A DNA stretch of 64,000 nt, taken from assembly GCF_900104095.1 (NCBI RefSeq), contig NZ_FNJO01000001.1:186001-250000 (forward strand), given 5' to 3'. The DNA comes from Ralstonia sp. 25mfcol4.1 (GTDB lineage: Bacteria; Pseudomonadota; Gammaproteobacteria; Burkholderiales; Burkholderiaceae). The position numbers and the translations under genes were made by a program. A model generated the notes under the pieces. It made no database searches. It had not been told where the DNA came from and saw only the letters and a program-made list of their open reading frames with translations. Shown here piece by piece: positions 10,179-19,084 of this stretch (position 1 is the stretch's first letter; every line of letters starts with the position of its first letter).

Positions 10179-13117
10179 GAGCGAAGATCCGGCAAGGCGG
10201 TGGATTCCCAGAAGCCCTTGCGGCACAGGCCGCGCGCTTCGCAATAGGTACAGGCGGCGGCATCGCCGAATGCGGGCAGCTTAGCGCCCTGCCGCAGGCG
10301 GCCGACGTCATGCCGCAACTGACGCTCCAGCCACGTCACGGCGGCCTGGAATTCGGGCAGATCGACTTCGCGCTGCGCACCGGGGGCGCTGTCGCGGCCG
10401 CCCTGCTTCACGCCTTCGAGCGCCACCCAGCTGCCCGCCACGGCATCGGCGCGCAGCAGGCCGTAGAACGCCAGTTGGCAGTCTTCCTCGGCATCGCCCA
10501 CTTTGCGGCGCAGGCGGCTGGCGGGCTGCGTCTTGTAGTCGAGCACCGCGTGGGCGCCGTCGGGGCCCTTGTCGAGACGGTCGATACGGCCCGCCAGCCG
10601 CAGCGGCACGCCGTCGGGCATCGCCACATCGACGCCGGCGTCCAATTCGCCGCCGCGCCAATGCCAGCCCATTTCCTCGCGCGCGGCCTGCCACGCCACG
10701 TACGACGGCAGCACCTCGCACCAGCGACGGTAGTAGCTGATCGCGTTGCCGTCCTCGGCCATCTGCTTGCCGAACACGGTGTCGGAAATCTGCTGCAGGC
10801 GAGCCAGCCGCCGCGCGTCGTCGCGCTCGTCGGCATCGTGGATTTCCTGGTGGTACTGCAGCAGCACGCGGTGCAGCAGGTTGCCGATATCGCGCTTTTC
10901 CAGGTCGTCGCTGAGCGATTCAAGCCCGGCCAGCCCCAGCATGCGGCCCGCGAAGAACTGATAGGGACACCGGCGCAGCATGTTGTACGCCGCCGCGCTC
11001 CAGCGGGCCGGCACCCGTTCCGGCGCGGTCGGCGCGGGCATATGACCCGGCTGCGCGAAGGTATCGAGCAGCTGCGGCGCGGCGCCGGCCTCGATCGGGG
11101 CCCCGGCGCGCGCGCAGCAGGCGGACAGCCGTTCGATCCAGCCTGACACATGATGCGGCTCGCCCCGGCTGCCGTAGCGTTGCCACGTCAGCACCACCTC
11201 GTCGTTATTGAGCAGCACTTCGGCCAGATCGCGCGCCTGCTGCGCGAAGCGTGCCTCGCGATCCTCCAGGCCCAGTTCGCGCCGCATCTGGTTCGAGAAG
11301 AACATCAGCTCGGCCGCGCTGGACGGCAGTTGGGCGTCATCGCAGCCCACCACTACCACGCCGTCGAAGCGGCGCATCCGCGCGCCATTGAGCGGAAGGA
11401 TGGTGATGCGCGACTGGCTCTGCGCCAGCGGTTCCTTGTAGGCCACCGATTCGAGCAGCGCGGCCAGCATCGCGCGGAATTCCTGCTGGTTCAGCGTGGC
11501 ATGGCTGCCGGTTTCGTCGTCGGCCAGTTCGGCCAGCCGCGCCAGCGCATCGAGCAATTGCTGGCCGGCATCGTCGGCCGCCAGCGCGGGACGCATCGCC
11601 AGCGCGTCGAGCGTGGCATCGAGCCGCCCAAGCCAGACCGACAGCGGCTGCTGGGCATGGCCGCGCGGCCATTGGCCGGCTTCATCGGCCAGCGTGGCGA
11701 TCAGGCCGCGCGCCGCGGCGCGCACGTGCAGCGTCGCATCGCTGGCCTCCATGGCCTCGGCGTCGGTCACCAGCGTCCCCTCGCGCTCCGCGAACAGGTG
11801 GCGCAGGCGGGTCCAGCCGCCGGTAATCACATCGCGCCGGATCTGCCGTTCCAGCAGCGCGATGGCCGCGCCACGGTGGGCGGCGTCAGGCAGGCAGAAC
11901 GGCGACTTCAGCAAGTCAAGCAAGGCGGCGGTATCGCCGTCGCGCCCCAGCACGTCGAACCAGCGCATCAGCGCGGCGGCGGCGCGCGTGGTGGACAGCT
12001 TCCAGCCCGTTTCATCGCGTACCGGCGCACCGGCCCGCTTCAGCAGCGCGCGCGTGCGGCGCGCCACCACGCGATCGTGCGCCACCAGAGCCACGTGCTT
12101 GCGGCCCTCGTTGAGCCATTGCACGAGCTGGGCCGCCGCGGCCGCGGCTTCGTCCTCGAAACGGGCACTGCCGATGACCCGCACGCGCGGGCGTTCGACG
12201 GGCAGCGTCCGGGGCAGCGCGGGCATCGGGGCATCCGTGGACGCCCTGCCGGTGCCATGATCCCCGCCAGCCTCGCCGGCATCCTCGTCAGGCTGCGCCT
12301 GTTCGGTACGGCGCGCCTCGGGCCACAGTGCCAGCAGCGTCTGGTACCAGTCGGCGTCGGCTGCCGCTTCGCCGCCGGTCCAGTCGTAGCCCACTTCCAG
12401 CGTCGGCACCGCCTCGCCGGCCTGCTGCAGGAAGCTGGCCTCGATGGGCTCGGGCGGTGTCGGGCCGATCCACACCACCGGCCCGGCCACCTGCTGCGCC
12501 AGACGCTGCAAGGCACGGCGACGGGCCGGCAAGGGGTCGTCCGGGCCGGACAGCATCTGCCAGAAAGCCAGCACGATCTGGGCTTCCTGCCCAAGAAACC
12601 GCTCCGACAGATGGGCGTAGGTACGCTGCAGCGCACCTTGCAGCAGCGCGGCGCGGTCGTCGCCATCCACGTCGTCATCCTCGCGAATGGCGGCATCCTC
12701 GAGCCATCGCGCACTCAGTTCGTCGCTGATCGACAGCAGCGTCTGCGCCAGCCCCCAGGCAGCGCCCTCGGTCTGGGCGCCGAACGCGGTGCGCAGCCAG
12801 TCCTGCGCGCGAATGGCCTGCTGCACGGCCAGCAAGCGCGCTGCGTGGCTGCGCGGGGGGGCCGGTTCCGCATCGAGATCGGGGGGCAGGTCCAGCAGCC
12901 AGTGACCCAGCGTCAGCACGCGCGGCAGCAGGCGCGGCTGGCCGGCTGCGCGTGCCGCGGCATCGAGCGCCTGGCGCACGCCGGGAATCTGCGCGGCCGT
13001 AGGCACGACCACATGCGCGGCCGACGCGGCAGGGCCGCAGTGGTCAAGGAAGTACCACGTCGCCGTGGCAGCCTGTTCGAGAAACGACGGGCCTGGAGGA
13101 AACGAAAGCCGGGTCAT
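10175..13117 (-). CDS. AddB-like PD-(D/E)XK nuclease of the AddAB-type repair complex
   Basis: The 980-residue partner of the AddA-like helicase. The N-terminal two thirds resemble an inactivated helicase. The C-terminal nuclease core is visible (GRIDRLDKGPDG then VLDYKTQP, about 850). Four cysteines are placed as in AddB iron-sulphur nucleases: one in RRCPYQFFAG (about 715) and three in CTYCEARGLC (about 957-966). The family corresponds to the 'probable DNA repair protein' group known from Bordetella, Burkholderia and Ralstonia. ATG at 13117; the stop overlaps the next start, marking a two-gene operon. Confidence 0.88.
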   Translation of the reverse strand: MTRLSFPPGPSFLEQAATATWYFLDHCGPAASAAHVVVPTAAQIPGVRQALDAAARAAGQPRLLPRVLTLGHWLLDLPPDLDAEPAPPRSHAARLLAVQQAIRAQDWLRTAFGAQTEGAAWGLAQTLLSISDELSARWLEDAAIREDDDVDGDDRAALLQGALQRTYAHLSERFLGQEAQIVLAFWQMLSGPDDPLPARRRALQRLAQQVAGPVVWIGPTPPEPIEASFLQQAGEAVPTLEVGYDWTGGEAAADADWYQTLLALWPEARRTEQAQPDEDAGEAGGDHGTGRASTDAPMPALPRTLPVERPRVRVIGSARFEDEAAAAAAQLVQWLNEGRKHVALVAHDRVVARRTRALLKRAGAPVRDETGWKLSTTRAAAALMRWFDVLGRDGDTAALLDLLKSPFCLPDAAHRGAAIALLERQIRRDVITGGWTRLRHLFAEREGTLVTDAEAMEASDATLHVRAAARGLIATLADEAGQWPRGHAQQPLSVWLGRLDATLDALAMRPALAADDAGQQLLDALARLAELADDETGSHATLNQQEFRAMLAALLESVAYKEPLAQSQSRITILPLNGARMRRFDGVVVVGCDDAQLPSSAAELMFFSNQMRRELGLEDREARFAQQARDLAEVLLNNDEVVLTWQRYGSRGEPHHVSGWIERLSACCARAGAPIEAGAAPQLLDTFAQPGHMPAPTAPERVPARWSAAAYNMLRRCPYQFFAGRMLGLAGLESLSDDLEKRDIGNLLHRVLLQYHQEIHDADERDDARRLARLQQISDTVFGKQMAEDGNAISYYRRWCEVLPSYVAWQAAREEMGWHWRGGELDAGVDVAMPDGVPLRLAGRIDRLDKGPDGAHAVLDYKTQPASRLRRKVGDAEEDCQLAFYGLLRADAVAGSWVALEGVKQGGRDSAPGAQREVDLPEFQAAVTWLERQLRHDVGRLRQGAKLPAFGDAAACTYCEARGLCRKGFWESTALPDLRS

Positions 13118-13185
13118 GAATGGTGGGACCGATACGTATCAGCAAAGCGGGGCGACCCGGGCGCCCCGGATGCACGCGAAGGCCG

Positions 13186-13455
13186 TCAGTTGCCGCCCCG
13201 TCCGCCACTTTCCAGGCGGGCACGCAGTTCGCGGGCGGTTTCCAGCAATCCCTCGTAGCCGGAGCGCGCATGCTCGGGCAGGTCGGGATCGCCAATCAGC
13301 GTGCCGAGGGTTTCCATCACGCTGTACACCAGGCCCCTGGCGGCGCCGGTGGCGATGCTGTCGGTCTCGACGGCGCTGTTCAGGTGTGCCAGTGCTTCGC
13401 TCAACTGGTCCGCATCGGGGGTATCGGTATCGGGCTTGCGAGGATCGGGCGTCAT
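13186..13455 (-). CDS. Small conserved-looking protein of unknown function
   Basis: An 89-residue acidic, mostly helical protein (starts MTPDPRKPDTD, ends in a Gly/Arg tail GGRGGN) with strong GC-third-position codon use like its neighbours. No motif, signal peptide or membrane segment is visible. It lies 68 bp upstream of the addB-like gene on the same strand and may be its first operon gene. The start at 13455 is chosen because residues further upstream are not plausible coding sequence. I do not recognise the family and give no function. Confidence 0.6.
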   Translation of the reverse strand: MTPDPRKPDTDTPDADQLSEALAHLNSAVETDSIATGAARGLVYSVMETLGTLIGDPDLPEHARSGYEGLLETARELRARLESGGRGGN

Positions 13456-13919
13456 GATCGATGGCCTATGTCGGAAGATGCAAGGTTTGCGCATCCGGCC
13501 TGTCATTCTACGCGCTGCGCGGATGCGATCCGTCCATGTGCATTCTAGATCATGCCTTGTGCCTTGTTCTACGGGAAATCCCCAGCCGGCCGGGCGCTGG
13601 CGGGCACAAATACCTCCAATGAGGGATGCCGATTGAGCCTGTCTCTCGCGTCGATTGAAACTATCATCGGCAACAGAAGCCGGGGCGCGGCACAATGCGA
13701 CCGTGACCGACGCGAACGCCTTGTGGCGTGCGGCCCGCGGCGGATGGCCCCGGGGGCTTGAAATCCGGCAAGCTGGTAACATATCGGCGTCAATGGCGGC
13801 GCGTGTCGCCACGCATTGCCGGCCGGCGGCCCTGCACGATCTCGTGTAAGGTAACGGTTCAGCCCCACGGCAGTTGCCCGCCTTCAACATAAACTGAGCA
13901 AAACCTGAGGTTCCCCGCC
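13456..13919. other. Intergenic region between the small protein gene and trxA
   Basis: These 464 bp between divergent genes hold no convincing gene; the open frames here look like GC-rich noise. It must contain the promoters for both directions. TTGAAA at about 13759 followed by TAACATAT is one possible element for trxA, but spacing is poor. The trxA ribosome site (GAGG) lies about 9 nt before its ATG. Confidence 0.4.
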
Positions 13920-14246
13920 ATGAGCGACCAAATCAAGTATGTGAGCGACGCATCGTTCGACACCGACGTCCTCAAGTCCGACAAGCCCGTACTGCTGGAC
14001 TTCTGGGCTGAGTGGTGCGGCCCTTGCAAGATGATTGCCCCGATCCTGGACGAAGTCGCGAAGGACTACGGCGACCGCGTGCAGATCGCCAAGATCAACG
14101 TGGACGAAAACCAGCAGGTGCCGGCCAAGTTCGGCATTCGCGGCATCCCGACGCTGATCCTGTTCAAGAACGGTGAAGTCGTGGCCCAGAAGGTTGGCGC
14201 GCTGTCGAAGTCGCAGCTGACCTCGTTCCTGGACGCACAGGTCTAA
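13920..14246 (+). CDS. trxA: Thioredoxin
   Basis: A 108-residue cytoplasmic dithiol reductant of standard length. The redox motif WCGPCK is at 32-37 (C33, C36), with the buried Asp (D27) and the cis-proline in GIPTL (P77) in their usual places. It precedes rho on the same strand, the classical trxA-rho arrangement, with 182 bp between them containing two GC-rich inverted repeats (around 14262-14283 and 14291-14329) that may end the trxA message. In this class thioredoxin also reduces ribonucleotide reductase, and a class II enzyme is encoded in this window. Confidence 0.98.
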   Translation: MSDQIKYVSDASFDTDVLKSDKPVLLDFWAEWCGPCKMIAPILDEVAKDYGDRVQIAKINVDENQQVPAKFGIRGIPTLILFKNGEVVAQKVGALSKSQLTSFLDAQV

Positions 14247-14346
14247 GCCGCCGACCTCCGGCCGGGGGCCTCGAGCCCCGGCCTGGCATGATCCGGCCTC
14301 GCGGGCGCCAGTTCTGGCGCGCCGGCCGGATTGTGCTAAGATGCGA

Positions 14347-14428
14347 CCCAACAACTTCCCCGAGCGTTCGCTCATTCCTTCCCCCTCCTTAGGTCTTGCC
14401 CGTCCGGGCCCTTCTGTACCCCTTGTCT
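14347..14428 (+). promoter_or_regulatory. C-rich, G-poor leader of rho (possible rut/autoregulation)
   Basis: After a TAAGAT -10-like element (about 14337-14342) the leader of rho is strikingly pyrimidine-rich and G-poor, with runs such as CCTTCCCCCTCC, and contains no purine-rich ribosome site before the ATG. Such composition is what Rho binds. Rho autoregulation by termination in its own leader is known in Escherichia coli; applying it here is inference. Confidence 0.45.
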
Positions 14429-15691
14429 ATGCACCTGACAGAACTCAAATCGCTTCACGTGTCTGCGCTTCTCGAAATGGCGGCTACGCTCGAGATCGAC
14501 AACGCACAACGGATGCGCAAACAGGAACTGATGTTTGCGATCCTGAAGAAGCGCGCCAAGATGGGCGAAACCATCTACGGAGACGGCACGCTGGAAGTTC
14601 TGCCCGATGGCTTCGGTTTCCTGCGCTCGCCGGAAACGTCGTACCTGGCCAGCACGGATGACATCTATATCAGCCCGTCGCAGATCCGCCGCTTCAACCT
14701 CCACACCGGTGACTCGATCGAAGGCGAAGTGCGTACGCCGAAGGACGGCGAGCGGTACTTTGCACTGGTCAAGGTCGACAAGGTCAACGGGCAGCCGCCC
14801 GAAGCGGTGAAGAACCGCATCATGTTCGAGAACCTGACGCCGCTGCATCCGAACCGGCCGCTCACGCTCGAACGCGACATCCGCGCCGAAGAGAACATCA
14901 CCGGCCGCATCATCGACATGATCGCCCCGATCGGCCGCGGCCAGCGTGCGCTGCTGGTGGCGTCGCCGAAGTCCGGCAAGACCGTGATGCTGCAGCACAT
15001 CGCCCACGCGATTGCCAACAACCATCCGGAAGCCGACCTGTTCGTGCTGCTGATCGACGAGCGCCCGGAAGAAGTGACCGAAATGCAGCGATCGGTGCGC
15101 GGCGAGGTGGTGGCGTCGACGTTCGACGAACCGGCCATTCGTCACGTGCAGGTGGCCGAAATGGTCATCGAGAAGGCCAAGCGCCTGGTGGAACTGAAAC
15201 GCGACGTGGTGATCCTGCTGGACTCGATCACGCGCCTGGCCCGCGCCTACAACACGGTGGTGCCGGCCTCGGGCAAGGTGCTGACCGGCGGTGTGGACGC
15301 CAACGCGCTGCAGCGTCCGAAGCGTTTCTTCGGTGCCGCGCGTAACCTGGAAGAAGGTGGTTCGCTGACCATCATCGCCACGGCGCTGATCGAAACCGGC
15401 AGCCGCATGGACGACGTGATCTACGAAGAGTTCAAGGGTACCGGCAACATGGAAGTGCACCTGGAACGCCGTCTGGCGGAAAAGCGTGTCTACCCGGCCA
15501 TCAACCTGAACAAGTCGGGCACGCGCCGCGAGGAACTGCTGATCAAGCCGGAAATCCTCCAGAAGATCTGGATCCTGCGCAAGTTCATCTCGGACATGGA
15601 CGAAGTCCAGGCGATGGAATTCATCCTGGACAAGATGAAGCCGACGAAGAACAACGCAGAGTTCTTCGACATGATGCGTCGCGGCGGCTGA
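14429..15691 (+). CDS. rho: Transcription termination factor Rho
   Basis: A hexameric RNA-dependent ATPase and helicase that terminates transcription. The 420-residue length equals the usual 419-420. Visible are the N-terminal Rho_N fold ([10 protein letters not shown]), the RNA-binding GFGFLR (61-66), P-loop SPKSGKT (179-185), [10 protein letters not shown], the Q-loop and R-loop region and the C-terminal FFDMMRRGG. The ATG at 14429 fits homologues; the upstream ATG-less extension is ignored. No clear Shine-Dalgarno precedes it. Confidence 0.98.
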   Translation: MHLTELKSLHVSALLEMAATLEIDNAQRMRKQELMFAILKKRAKMGETIYGDGTLEVLPDGFGFLRSPETSYLASTDDIYISPSQIRRFNLHTGDSIEGEVRTPKDGERYFALVKVDKVNGQPPEAVKNRIMFENLTPLHPNRPLTLERDIRAEENITGRIIDMIAPIGRGQRALLVASPKSGKTVMLQHIAHAIANNHPEADLFVLLIDERPEEVTEMQRSVRGEVVASTFDEPAIRHVQVAEMVIEKAKRLVELKRDVVILLDSITRLARAYNTVVPASGKVLTGGVDANALQRPKRFFGAARNLEEGGSLTIIATALIETGSRMDDVIYEEFKGTGNMEVHLERRLAEKRVYPAINLNKSGTRREELLIKPEILQKIWILRKFISDMDEVQAMEFILDKMKPTKNNAEFFDMMRRGG

Positions 15692-15716
15692 CATCGGCCA
15701 GTTGCCTCCGGCATGA

Positions 15717-15750
15717 AAAGGCGTACCCTTCGGGTGCGCCTTTTTTCTTT
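15717..15750 (+). terminator. Rho-independent terminator after rho
   Basis: AAGGCGTACCC and GGTGCGCCTT form a stem with a TTCG loop, followed by six T and TCTTTT. It lies 25 bp after the rho stop. Confidence 0.9.
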
Positions 15751-15787
15751 TCCGATTCCGCTCCGACCCCGCATTCACGCCCTCGAC

Positions 15788-16633
15788 ATGTTCGGCAAAC
15801 TGTCCAGCTACCTGCGCGCCCGCTCGCGCGAACGCAAGCTCGCGCACTACGCCATCCCGGACGACCTGTGGACCCGCACCGTCGCCGCCCTGCCGTTCGT
15901 CCAACGCTATGGCGCCGACGACCTGGCCGCCCTGCGCGAACTGGCCACGCTGTTCATCGCCAGCAAGGAATATTCGACCGCCCACGAACTGGAACTGACC
16001 GACGAGATGGTGGTGGGCGTGGCCGTGCAGGCCTGCGTGCCGATTCTGAAGCTTGGCATCGAGTGGTATCGCGGCTGGCACGGCATCGTGCTGTATCCCG
16101 GCGAGTTCCTGATCCGCAAGACCGTGGAAGACGATATCGGCCTGGTGCATGGCGTGGAAGAGGAAGCCAGCGGCGAAGCCTGGGAGCACGGCCCGGTGAT
16201 CCTGTCCTGGCAGGACGTGAACATGCCCGGATCGGGTATCGACCATGGATCGGACTCATATAACGTGGTCATCCACGAATTCGCCCACAAGCTCGATATG
16301 CTCGACGGCGAACCCGATGGCGTGCCGCCGTTTTCTCGCGTGCTGCATCCCGGCATCGATGCGGAACAGTGGGCCGAGTCCCTGCTCACGCAGTACGATG
16401 CATTCGCCGACGCCTGCGAGGCGGTGTCCGATGCCAGTTGGGAGCATCCGGAACGCCTGCCGCCGCGACTGCGCGTCATCGACCCGTATGGTTGCGAAGC
16501 GCCGAGCGAGTTTTTTGCCGTGGCGTCCGAGTCATTTTTCGTCGATCCGAAGGGCCTGCGCGAGCACTGGCCGACGCTCTACGCGGTGCTTGGCCAGTTC
16601 TATCGGCAGGACCCTGCAGCGAGTGATATATAG
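15788..16633 (+). CDS. mtfA: MtfA-family zinc-dependent peptidase
   Basis: A 281-residue cytosolic gluzincin-like protein. The zinc motif HEFAHKLD is at 163-170 (H163, E164, H167), and a downstream SEFFAVASE segment supplies the likely third ligand, as in MtfA. In Escherichia coli MtfA binds the repressor Mlc and cleaves peptides; here the partner is unknown and no PTS gene is nearby. The ATG at 15788 is chosen because it lies after the rho terminator and begins the conserved MFGKL start. It probably has its own promoter or is reached by readthrough. Confidence 0.88.
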   Translation: MFGKLSSYLRARSRERKLAHYAIPDDLWTRTVAALPFVQRYGADDLAALRELATLFIASKEYSTAHELELTDEMVVGVAVQACVPILKLGIEWYRGWHGIVLYPGEFLIRKTVEDDIGLVHGVEEEASGEAWEHGPVILSWQDVNMPGSGIDHGSDSYNVVIHEFAHKLDMLDGEPDGVPPFSRVLHPGIDAEQWAESLLTQYDAFADACEAVSDASWEHPERLPPRLRVIDPYGCEAPSEFFAVASESFFVDPKGLREHWPTLYAVLGQFYRQDPAASDI

Positions 16634-16678
16634 ATCACCAACAAACGCGACGGCAAACCGTAAATCGAGGCGCGAATA

Positions 16679-16708
16679 TTGCCCCGGCTCTTGTTTTTCT
16701 GCCATAAT
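16679..16708 (+). promoter_or_regulatory. Promoter of rpmE2
   Basis: TTGCCC (16679-16684) and CATAAT (16703-16708) are separated by 18 bp, about 95 bp upstream of the L31 start. Confidence 0.6.
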
Positions 16709-16802
16709 CCCGGTTTGCCCGTTATCGGCAAGTGGTTCGCTCGTCGCAAGCAGGCTGCGGCACCACGGAGCGGACTGGCTACCCAACCTGAAAGGAAGCA
16801 CC

Positions 16803-17060
16803 ATGAAAGAAGGCATTCACCCGAATTATCGCGAAGTCCTGTTCCACGACGTGTCGAACGACTTCAAGTTCGTGACCCGCTCGACGATCCAGACCAAGGA
16901 CACGATCGAACACGAAGGCAAGACCTACCCGCTGGCCAAGATCGAAGTGTCGTCGGAGTCGCATCCGTTCTACACCGGCCAACAGAAGATCATGGACACG
17001 GCCGGCCGCGTCGAGAAGTTCCGCCAGAAGTTCGGCAGCAAGCTGGCCGCCAAGAAGTAA
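16803..17060 (+). CDS. rpmE2: 50S ribosomal protein L31, zinc-free type B
   Basis: An 85-residue ribosomal protein beginning [12 protein letters not shown]. It contains no cysteine, so it is the C-minus (type B) L31 that replaces the zinc-binding form under zinc limitation in organisms with both. A good ribosome site (AAAGGAAG) precedes the ATG. It has its own promoter and terminator. Whether a zinc-type L31 exists elsewhere in the genome cannot be seen. Confidence 0.96.
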   Translation: MKEGIHPNYREVLFHDVSNDFKFVTRSTIQTKDTIEHEGKTYPLAKIEVSSESHPFYTGQQKIMDTAGRVEKFRQKFGSKLAAKK

Positions 17061-17126
17061 TTGGCCGACGCTACCAAGCGACTGCGGCGCGCAACAGGAC
17101 AGATGCTCCTGGCACGCGCAACCTGA

Positions 17127-17155
17127 CAAAGAGGCAGCATCGGCTGCCTCTTTGC
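17127..17155 (+). terminator. Terminator after rpmE2
   Basis: AAAGAGGCAGC and GCTGCCTCTTT form a stem with a short loop, ending in T residues, about 65 bp after the L31 stop. Confidence 0.85.
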
Positions 17156-17216
17156 ATTTGTGGCCCACAATAGCGTTTCGCGCACGTTCATCCAGGGCTA
17201 CCCCGATTTTCCGCCG

Positions 17217-19001
17217 ATGTCCCAAGCCACCAAGACCTCTCCCGTCCACCTGACCGCCGCCGCCACCGGCGCGCTGCCGCGCTATCTGCTGCTGGCGATC
17301 TGCATCATCTACGGACTGACCGGCCTGTTCGGCCGCGATCCATGGAAGAACGAGGACGCCGCGGGATTCGGCGTGATGTGGCAGCTAGGCTCGGGCAACC
17401 TGCAGGACTGGCTGATGCCCAATATCGTGGGCCGCCCGTTCAGCGAGGACGGCCCGCTGGTGTACTGGGTTGGCGGCCTGATGATCCGCCTGTTTGGCGG
17501 CTGGCTCGGCGCCCCGGACGCGTCCCGCCTGGCGACGGCGTTGTTCTACTTCGCCACCTGCGCCTTTATCTGGTATTCGACCTACCTGCTGGGTCGCCGC
17601 GACGAAGTCCAGCCATTTGCCTTTGCCTTTGGCGGCCAGCCCGACGCACGCTCCTACGGTCGCGCGCTGGCTGACGGTGCGCTGCTGATTTTCCTGGCCT
17701 GCGTGGGCCTGGCCGTGCGCGGCCACGAAACCACCGCGCAGGTTGGCCAGGTCTGCTTTATCGCCTTCATGCTGTACGGCATGGTGCGCAGCCTGGACAA
17801 GCCGGTTCAGGGCAGCCTCTGGTTCGGCGTGGGCCTGGCTGCGCTGTGCATGGCCAGCGGCCCGATTCTGGCCGCGGCGCTGCTGGCGGCGGCGCTGATC
17901 GCCGGGGCCATCTCGACGCCGGTGCCGTCGAAGCGATTGCTGGCCATCGGCGTGCCCGTCGCACTGGCGCTGGTTGCCGCCTGGATGGTCGTGGTCTACC
18001 TGGGCGCGACCGTCACCGAAGACGGCGTGACCTATATCCGGGAGTGGGCGCGCTACGATCGTCGCACTTACGGCCTGCCGACGCTGCCCACCGCCGGATT
18101 TATCGCGCGCAACTTCCTGCTGTTCGCCTGGCCGGTCTGGCCGATCGCGGCCTTCGCGTGGCTGTCGTGGCGCGGCATGCGACGTGCGCCGCATGTGGCG
18201 CTGCCACTGGCCATCCTCGGCATGCTGTTCCTGCTGCTGGTGCTGCAACGCAGCCCAGGCGACGTGCAGTTCATCCTGCTGCTGCCGCCGATGGCCATCC
18301 TGGCTGCATTCGCGCTGCCCACGCTGCCGCGCGCGGCGATCAACGCGGTGGACTGGTTCGCCCTGCTCTTCTTCACGATTTTCGGCGGCACGGTGTGGTT
18401 CATGTGGATCGCCAAGACCACCGGCTGGCCGCCAAAGGTGGCCAACAACGTGTTCCGGCAGATTCCTGGCTTCGAGCACACGTTTACGATCAGCGCCGTT
18501 GTCATCGCGCTGGCCGCCACGGTCGCGTGGGTGCTGGTCGTGCGCTGGCGGCTGTCGCGCGCGCCCAAGCAGATCTGGCGCCCGGTGGTGATCTCGGCCG
18601 CCGGCACCACCCTGATGTGGGTCATGGCCATGACGCTGTGGCTGCCGTCGATCAACTACGGCAAGACCTACCGCGACGTGGCAAAAGCCGCCGCGATGGC
18701 GCTGCCGCCCACTTACGAATGCGTGCAGCCGATTCGCATGGGCGATGCGCAGCTCGCGTCGTTTGCGTACTTCGGCAATATCCGCTTCGGCGGCCCCGGG
18801 GACGGCTGCGACGTGCTGCTGCGCCACGATGCCGTGGACTATGGCGCGCCAAGCAATGTCTCGCACTTCGAATGGCGCCTGATCTGGGAAGGCCGGCGCC
18901 CGGCTGACCGTGATGAGCGGTTCCGCCTGTATCGACTGGTCGATACGTCGCAGGCCAAGCCCGTGCAGGCCCCGGCGCGACGCCGTCTGCCACGGCAATA
19001 G
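17217..19001 (+). CDS. Membrane glycosyltransferase, ArnT/PMT-like (GT39/GT83 type)
   Basis: A 594-residue polytopic inner-membrane protein with about a dozen hydrophobic helices. The first periplasmic loop carries GRDPWKNEDAAGFG, the acidic motif position of ArnT-like enzymes that transfer sugars from polyprenyl-phosphate donors to lipids or proteins in the periplasm. The soluble C-terminal part is short. The start at 17217 (MSQATKTS) is preferred over an upstream GTG because it removes an unlikely extension. No arn or other sugar-donor genes are adjacent, so the substrate is unknown. Confidence 0.82.
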   Translation: MSQATKTSPVHLTAAATGALPRYLLLAICIIYGLTGLFGRDPWKNEDAAGFGVMWQLGSGNLQDWLMPNIVGRPFSEDGPLVYWVGGLMIRLFGGWLGAPDASRLATALFYFATCAFIWYSTYLLGRRDEVQPFAFAFGGQPDARSYGRALADGALLIFLACVGLAVRGHETTAQVGQVCFIAFMLYGMVRSLDKPVQGSLWFGVGLAALCMASGPILAAALLAAALIAGAISTPVPSKRLLAIGVPVALALVAAWMVVVYLGATVTEDGVTYIREWARYDRRTYGLPTLPTAGFIARNFLLFAWPVWPIAAFAWLSWRGMRRAPHVALPLAILGMLFLLLVLQRSPGDVQFILLLPPMAILAAFALPTLPRAAINAVDWFALLFFTIFGGTVWFMWIAKTTGWPPKVANNVFRQIPGFEHTFTISAVVIALAATVAWVLVVRWRLSRAPKQIWRPVVISAAGTTLMWVMAMTLWLPSINYGKTYRDVAKAAAMALPPTYECVQPIRMGDAQLASFAYFGNIRFGGPGDGCDVLLRHDAVDYGAPSNVSHFEWRLIWEGRRPADRDERFRLYRLVDTSQAKPVQAPARRRLPRQ

Positions 19002-19084
19002 TCCCTTCCAACACGCGGGCGGCCGGCCGCCCGCGAACGCCGACCCGGCCCCGCGCCGGGTGCGCCCCCAACACACCTTCCACG

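Noticed and set aside
13552..13868. Small open frames between the 89-residue gene and trxA
   Set aside because: No ribosome sites, overlapping frames on both strands and compositions typical of GC-rich chance frames.
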